From Acidimicrobiia bacterium (lineage in GTDB: Bacteria > Actinomycetota > Acidimicrobiia > IMCC26256 > JAENVU01), in the NCBI GenBank assembly GCA_025361725.1, contig JANYJV010000052.1, positions 1 to 53,895 of the forward strand: a DNA stretch of 53,895 bases. Reading direction: 5' to 3'. A program made the position numbers and the translations under genes. Under the pieces are notes generated by a model, which saw only the letters and a list, made by a program, of their open reading frames with translations, ran no database searches and had not been told where the DNA came from. Within the stretch, counting starts at the first letter, position 1, and every line of letters begins with the position of its first letter. Shown here piece after piece: positions 50,701 to 53,895 of this stretch.

Positions 50701-51768
50701 GTGTTGCGAATCGCACTCATCGGTTGTGGGCACATCGGCACGGTGCACTCGTATGCACTCGGTCAGCTGACCCGGGCGGATCTGGTGGACGCCGCGATCA
50801 CGTCGACGTTCGATCCGGATCGCGAACGAGCGGAGAAGATCGCCGCTCATCACGGCGCAGTGGCGCACCACGATCTCGGAGCCGCGTTGGACGATGTGGA
50901 CGTGGCGTGGATCTGTACGTGGACGGCTGGCCACGCCGCCGCCGTCGCGGCCGCCGTCGAACGCAATCTGGCGGTGTTCTGCGAGAAGCCGCTGGCCCCG
51001 ACAATCGAAGACTGCCGCGCGATCGCCGATCAGTTGCGAGGCCGCCCGCACCAGGTCGGACTGGTACTGCGGTATGCGCCCGTCTTCGCGGCCTTCGCCG
51101 ACGCCGTCGCCTCGGGTCGGTACGGCCGACCGATGACCATGGTCTTTCGAGACGATCAGTATTTTCCGATCCAGGGGATGTACGGCTCCACTTGGCGGGG
51201 CGATGTGACCAAGGCCGGCGGCGGCACGCTCATCGAACACTCGATCCACGACATCGATGTCATGCAGTGGGTGCTCGGTCCCGCCAGCACGGTGCGGGCG
51301 CGAACGGCAGAGACCTTCGGGTACCCCGGGATCGAAGACGTCGCGTCGGTCGCGGTCGACTTCGCGTCGGGGGTATCCGGAACCCTGACGAGCATCTGGC
51401 ACCAGATCATGAGCCGCCCGTCGACTCGCCGGTTGGAGCTGTTCTGTGAAGACGCGATGCTCTGGACGGAGGACGACTACCTCGGTCCGCTCCACGTGGA
51501 GACGTCGTCGGGACGCGACGCGATTGTGGCCTCACCACCAGAATGGATCGATCGACTCACGATTCCCGAGGTGTTCGCGAAGTCAGTGGCGGCGTACGCC
51601 CACCCGAGCAAGACGTTTCTCGACGCTCTGACCAGGGACGGCGCCGCGGCGGTGGGGTCCCCGAGCGTCGATGATGCGCTGTCGGCGCACGAGGTGGTGG
51701 AGGCCGCGTACCGGTCTGCGGCCGCCGACGGCGCCCCTCAATCGGTGGGGAGTATCGCTCCGCGTTGA
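50701..51768 (+). CDS. Gfo/Idh/MocA family oxidoreductase
   Basis: 355 residues from GTG 50701, with TGAGGAGAA upstream. N-terminal Rossmann fold RIALIGCGHIGTVHSYALG; the family motif FCEKPLAPTIEDCR (EKP); VGLVLRYAPVFAAF; and the C-terminal catalytic segment GGGTLIEHSIHDIDVMQWVLG with the conserved His. It oxidises or reduces sugar or cyclitol substrates with NAD(P). Standing alone, its substrate is not indicated by neighbours. Confidence 0.9.
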   Translation: MLRIALIGCGHIGTVHSYALGQLTRADLVDAAITSTFDPDRERAEKIAAHHGAVAHHDLGAALDDVDVAWICTWTAGHAAAVAAAVERNLAVFCEKPLAPTIEDCRAIADQLRGRPHQVGLVLRYAPVFAAFADAVASGRYGRPMTMVFRDDQYFPIQGMYGSTWRGDVTKAGGGTLIEHSIHDIDVMQWVLGPASTVRARTAETFGYPGIEDVASVAVDFASGVSGTLTSIWHQIMSRPSTRRLELFCEDAMLWTEDDYLGPLHVETSSGRDAIVASPPEWIDRLTIPEVFAKSVAAYAHPSKTFLDALTRDGAAAVGSPSVDDALSAHEVVEAAYRSAAADGAPQSVGSIAPR

Positions 51769-51799
51769 GTGGCAGCGCGCGATGCGCGAAGATTGGCCG

Positions 51800-52180
51800 A
51801 TGCCGCTGTCGGACGAAGAGCTACGGATCCTCCACGAGATAGAAGCCAACCTGACCGAGACTGATCCTCGTCTGGTCGCGCAGGTCTCGGAGACGACGCT
51901 GTACCGCCACGCCGCCCGGGCAATCAAGTGGGCGGCGGTTGGTTTCGTTGCCGGACTGGTGCTCCTGATCGCCACCTTCATTACCGCGACGGCGCTCGGA
52001 TTCCTCGGATTCCTGATCATGCTCGGCTCCCTCCTCGTCATCGAACGCAACGCCCGCAAGCTCGGGCGGGCCGGGATGGAGAACCTCACCTCCTCCTTGC
52101 GCGAAGGGTCCGTCGGCGGGTTCTTCGACTCGGCGTCGCGCCGCTGGCGAGATCGTGGTTCGGACGAGCCCGGCGCCTGA
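51800..52180 (+). CDS. DUF3040 membrane protein
   Basis: 126 residues from ATG 51800. MPLSDEELRILHEIEANLTETDP, given as MPLSDEELRILHEIEANL, is the DUF3040 opening. Two hydrophobic helices (AVGFVAGLVLLIATF; ALGFLGFLIMLGSLLVI) with a cytosolic N-terminus and a disordered C-terminal tail. These small actinobacterial membrane proteins lie near cell-division and DNA repair genes in many genomes, role unknown; here the neighbour is dinB two genes away. Confidence 0.88.
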   Translation: MPLSDEELRILHEIEANLTETDPRLVAQVSETTLYRHAARAIKWAAVGFVAGLVLLIATFITATALGFLGFLIMLGSLLVIERNARKLGRAGMENLTSSLREGSVGGFFDSASRRWRDRGSDEPGA

Positions 52181-52218
52181 GCGTTCTGCGCTTCGCAACC
52201 GTCACGTCGGTCTGAATC

Positions 52219-53895
52219 TCAGACGGGAAGTTCACTCCGGCGCAGCGCCCGCCCCGCCCGTTCGCGCACGCCGACACCCACGAGCAACGCGTCCCGGACT
52301 TCTTCAACTGCCTCCCACCCGCGTTCGACGGCGTCGTCGTCCGGGGGAATGGGGGAGAAGGTCAGGTCTGTGGACAGTTGCGCCAACTCGCGCAGCGCCG
52401 GGACGGCCGGTGTCGGCGCCCCGTGGCGCGCGAGTGACTCAACCTGTTCCTTCGGGGTGAGTGCTCCCGAGACCGGCAAACCCGCACGGTCGCAGGCTTC
52501 AAGTGCCTCCCGCCACGCTCCGGCCATTCGATCGGCCGGGTCGGGTGCGCGGCGGCGTCGCTGACGAGTGCGGCGTCTCGCGACGACGCGGCTCACGATC
52601 ACGCCGAGCCCGGCGAGCAACGCAAGGCTCGGGATCGCAATCGCGGCCACGGTTCGCAGCGGTGAACTCGTCCCGTTCGATCGTGACGTCGTCGAAATGA
52701 TCTCGGACCGCGGGCGGCGTGGCGCCCCACTCCTTGCGCCCGGCCGCACCGATGGAGTGGGCGAGGCGACCGAGGTTGTCGTGGTGGTCGCGCCGAGGAC
52801 CGGCGGAGATTGCGCAACGTTCCCACGTTGGTCGGCTTGGCCCGGGCTCGAACCGGACGGCGTGGGCTCGAACGTGCGCCAGCCGAGTCCCGCGAACCAG
52901 ACCTCCGCCCAGGCGTGCGCGTTGCGACCCCGTACGACGTACTGGTTCGTGGCGGGATCGAGATCGCCGGGCGTGAACCCGACGACGACGCGCGCGGGCA
53001 ACCCGGCGGCGCGCGCCAGCGCGGCAAAGGCCGCGGCGAACTGCTGACAGAACCCGCGACGGATGCGGAGAAACGCACCGATGGCCTCGCTGTTGTCGCC
53101 GGGAGGTACGGAGAGGTCGTACGTGAACGATCCGGCGCTGAAGAACTGTTGGAGCGCGTCTGCCTTCGCGTACGGGGTGGTGGCGCCGGCGGTGATGTCT
53201 TGGGCTTGGCGACGCAGTCCGCTCGGGAAATCACTCGGAAGCTCGAGGGCTCGTTTGAGTTTCGTCGGTACGGTGCCGGTCGTGGCGAGAAGTTCCCTTG
53301 CGGTCGGTAGCGTCTCGACGCGAGATAGGACCTCGTACCGCTGCCCGGGGATCGGATTCGGAGCGATCAACGTGGATGACTCGGGGATGATTCGAGCGTT
53401 GCCCATCGTGGTGCTGACCGGAGCGAACGCGGCAGGCACCCACTGATCGCCGAGGCCGGTGATGTCGAAATCCTGTCGCACCGCGTTGCGTTTGGAAACG
53501 TTGCGGAAGGCGGTGGCCGCATCGCGCGCTTCGCTCGTCACGCTCCAGACCTGACCGTCGAACCGGTCGAGCGCGACGAGCCGCCAGTACAAGGCGCGCG
53601 GTGAAGCCACCCGAAACAACTCGTTGTTGCTTTGCGGGCCGAGGCGCTGGCGGAGGTCGACGAGGGGGCTGACGGTTTGGTAGTCGCCGAGTCCACCCGG
53701 CCCGCCGTTCCCGCGATGATTCCGGTACTTGAGCAGCGCCGCGCTGTCCACGCCGGGGACGAGTGGGGTGACCACAAGTCCCGCGAGCAACGCGACGGCA
53801 CCGAGTCCGGCCGCGCTCCGCAACACGGCGGCGTCCGATGCGAGCCGCCGGCCGGTGAACCAGGTCCGGCGGTGAGTGAGACGGGATGCGTTCGC
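52219..53895 (-). CDS. TgpA-like transglutaminase membrane protein (5' end beyond the right edge)
   Basis: The frame is open to the last base of the window (ANASRLTHRRTWFTGRRLA upstream of the first visible start GTG 53826), so the N-terminal membrane domain lies outside. Visible order: end of the membrane part (GLGAVALLAGLVVTPLVPGV), an extracellular domain, then the transglutaminase core with catalytic Cys in RRGFCQQFAAAFAALARAAG, His in RGRNAHAWAEVWF and Asp/Glu in TFEPTPSG. After a Pro/Ser/Thr-rich linker there is a membrane helix (TVAAIAIPSLALLAGLGVIV) and a DUF4129-like cytosolic tail. Role: cell-envelope protein processing is suggested by the family. Confidence 0.9.
   Translation of the reverse strand, partial: ANASRLTHRRTWFTGRRLASDAAVLRSAAGLGAVALLAGLVVTPLVPGVDSAALLKYRNHRGNGGPGGLGDYQTVSPLVDLRQRLGPQSNNELFRVASPRALYWRLVALDRFDGQVWSVTSEARDAATAFRNVSKRNAVRQDFDITGLGDQWVPAAFAPVSTTMGNARIIPESSTLIAPNPIPGQRYEVLSRVETLPTARELLATTGTVPTKLKRALELPSDFPSGLRRQAQDITAGATTPYAKADALQQFFSAGSFTYDLSVPPGDNSEAIGAFLRIRRGFCQQFAAAFAALARAAGLPARVVVGFTPGDLDPATNQYVVRGRNAHAWAEVWFAGLGWRTFEPTPSGSSPGQADQRGNVAQSPPVLGATTTTTSVASPTPSVRPGARSGAPRRPRSEIISTTSRSNGTSSPLRTVAAIAIPSLALLAGLGVIVSRVVARRRTRQRRRRAPDPADRMAGAWREALEACDRAGLPVSGALTPKEQVESLARHGAPTPAVPALRELAQLSTDLTFSPIPPDDDAVERGWEAVEEVRDALLVGVGVRERAGRALRRSELPV

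Noticed and set aside
1-53895. tRNA, rRNA or tRNA-Sec genes
   Set aside because: No cloverleaf-like or rRNA sequence was recognised by reading; a structure search was not possible here.

Overview
The window is high-GC, densely coded DNA from an actinobacterium. A mycothione reductase (23650-25011), a PimB-type mannosyltransferase, a KstR-like repressor with matching operators, DUF3040 and 13E12-type HNH proteins, and a glucokinase neighbourhood like that of Streptomyces all point to Actinomycetota. The many acyl-CoA and steroid-type catabolic genes without obvious mycolate genes make an environmental lineage such as Acidimicrobiia plausible, but this is inference. No rRNA, tRNA, CRISPR array or intact transposon was seen.

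Layout. 1-2.9 kb: the end of an HNH nuclease, a thioredoxin-fold protein whose reading frame is crossed by an in-frame TGA exactly at the redox cysteine (a strong selenoprotein candidate with a SECIS-like hairpin), a histidine phosphatase and a PuuD-type membrane protein. 2.9-13.4 kb: an acyl-CoA catabolic district (acyl-CoA dehydrogenase, CoA ligase, TetR, thiolase-fold protein, SDR, MaoC-like hydratase, fatty acid hydroxylase/sterol desaturase, double-domain CaiB transferase, MerR). 13.4-14.9 kb: a small protein divergent from MerR, then YceI and MarR around a clear operator. 14.9-19.6 kb: a tight minus-strand operon of NDP-forming acyl-CoA synthetase, crotonase, thiolase-fold protein and DUF35 protein. 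19.7-25 kb: ferredoxin plus reductase, MFS transporter, PimB-like glycosyltransferase, mycothione reductase. 25-28.3 kb: membrane protein, SRPBCC protein, small acidic protein, ROK glucokinase, LLM oxidoreductase.

28.2-38.4 kb is the most coherent catabolic block. A KstR-like repressor, a patatin lipase, a hotdog thioesterase, a crotonase, a cytochrome P450, a CoA ligase, a duplicated DUF35 protein and two thiolase-fold proteins (like Rv3521/Ltp4/Ltp3 of Mycobacterium tuberculosis) sit with three palindromes of the KstR type TnnAACnnGTTnnA. The genes suggest uptake, activation, hydroxylation and side-chain beta-oxidation of sterol-like or terpenoid substrates, with the ferredoxin/reductase pair at 19.7-21.2 kb as a possible electron source for the P450.

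38.5-53.9 kb is mostly housekeeping: a phosphotransferase, HAD hydrolase, AlaC-type aminotransferase, PlsC, glycerol kinase, a phosphofructokinase with the PPi-type residues, a frame-disrupted TesB thioesterase bracketed by inverted copies of a dispersed repeat, an O-antigen-ligase-like membrane protein, NUDIX, DinB, a Gfo/Idh/MocA oxidoreductase, DUF3040 and a TgpA-like transglutaminase cut by the right edge. A GC-rich dispersed repeat family recurs through the window, twice in frame inside genes.
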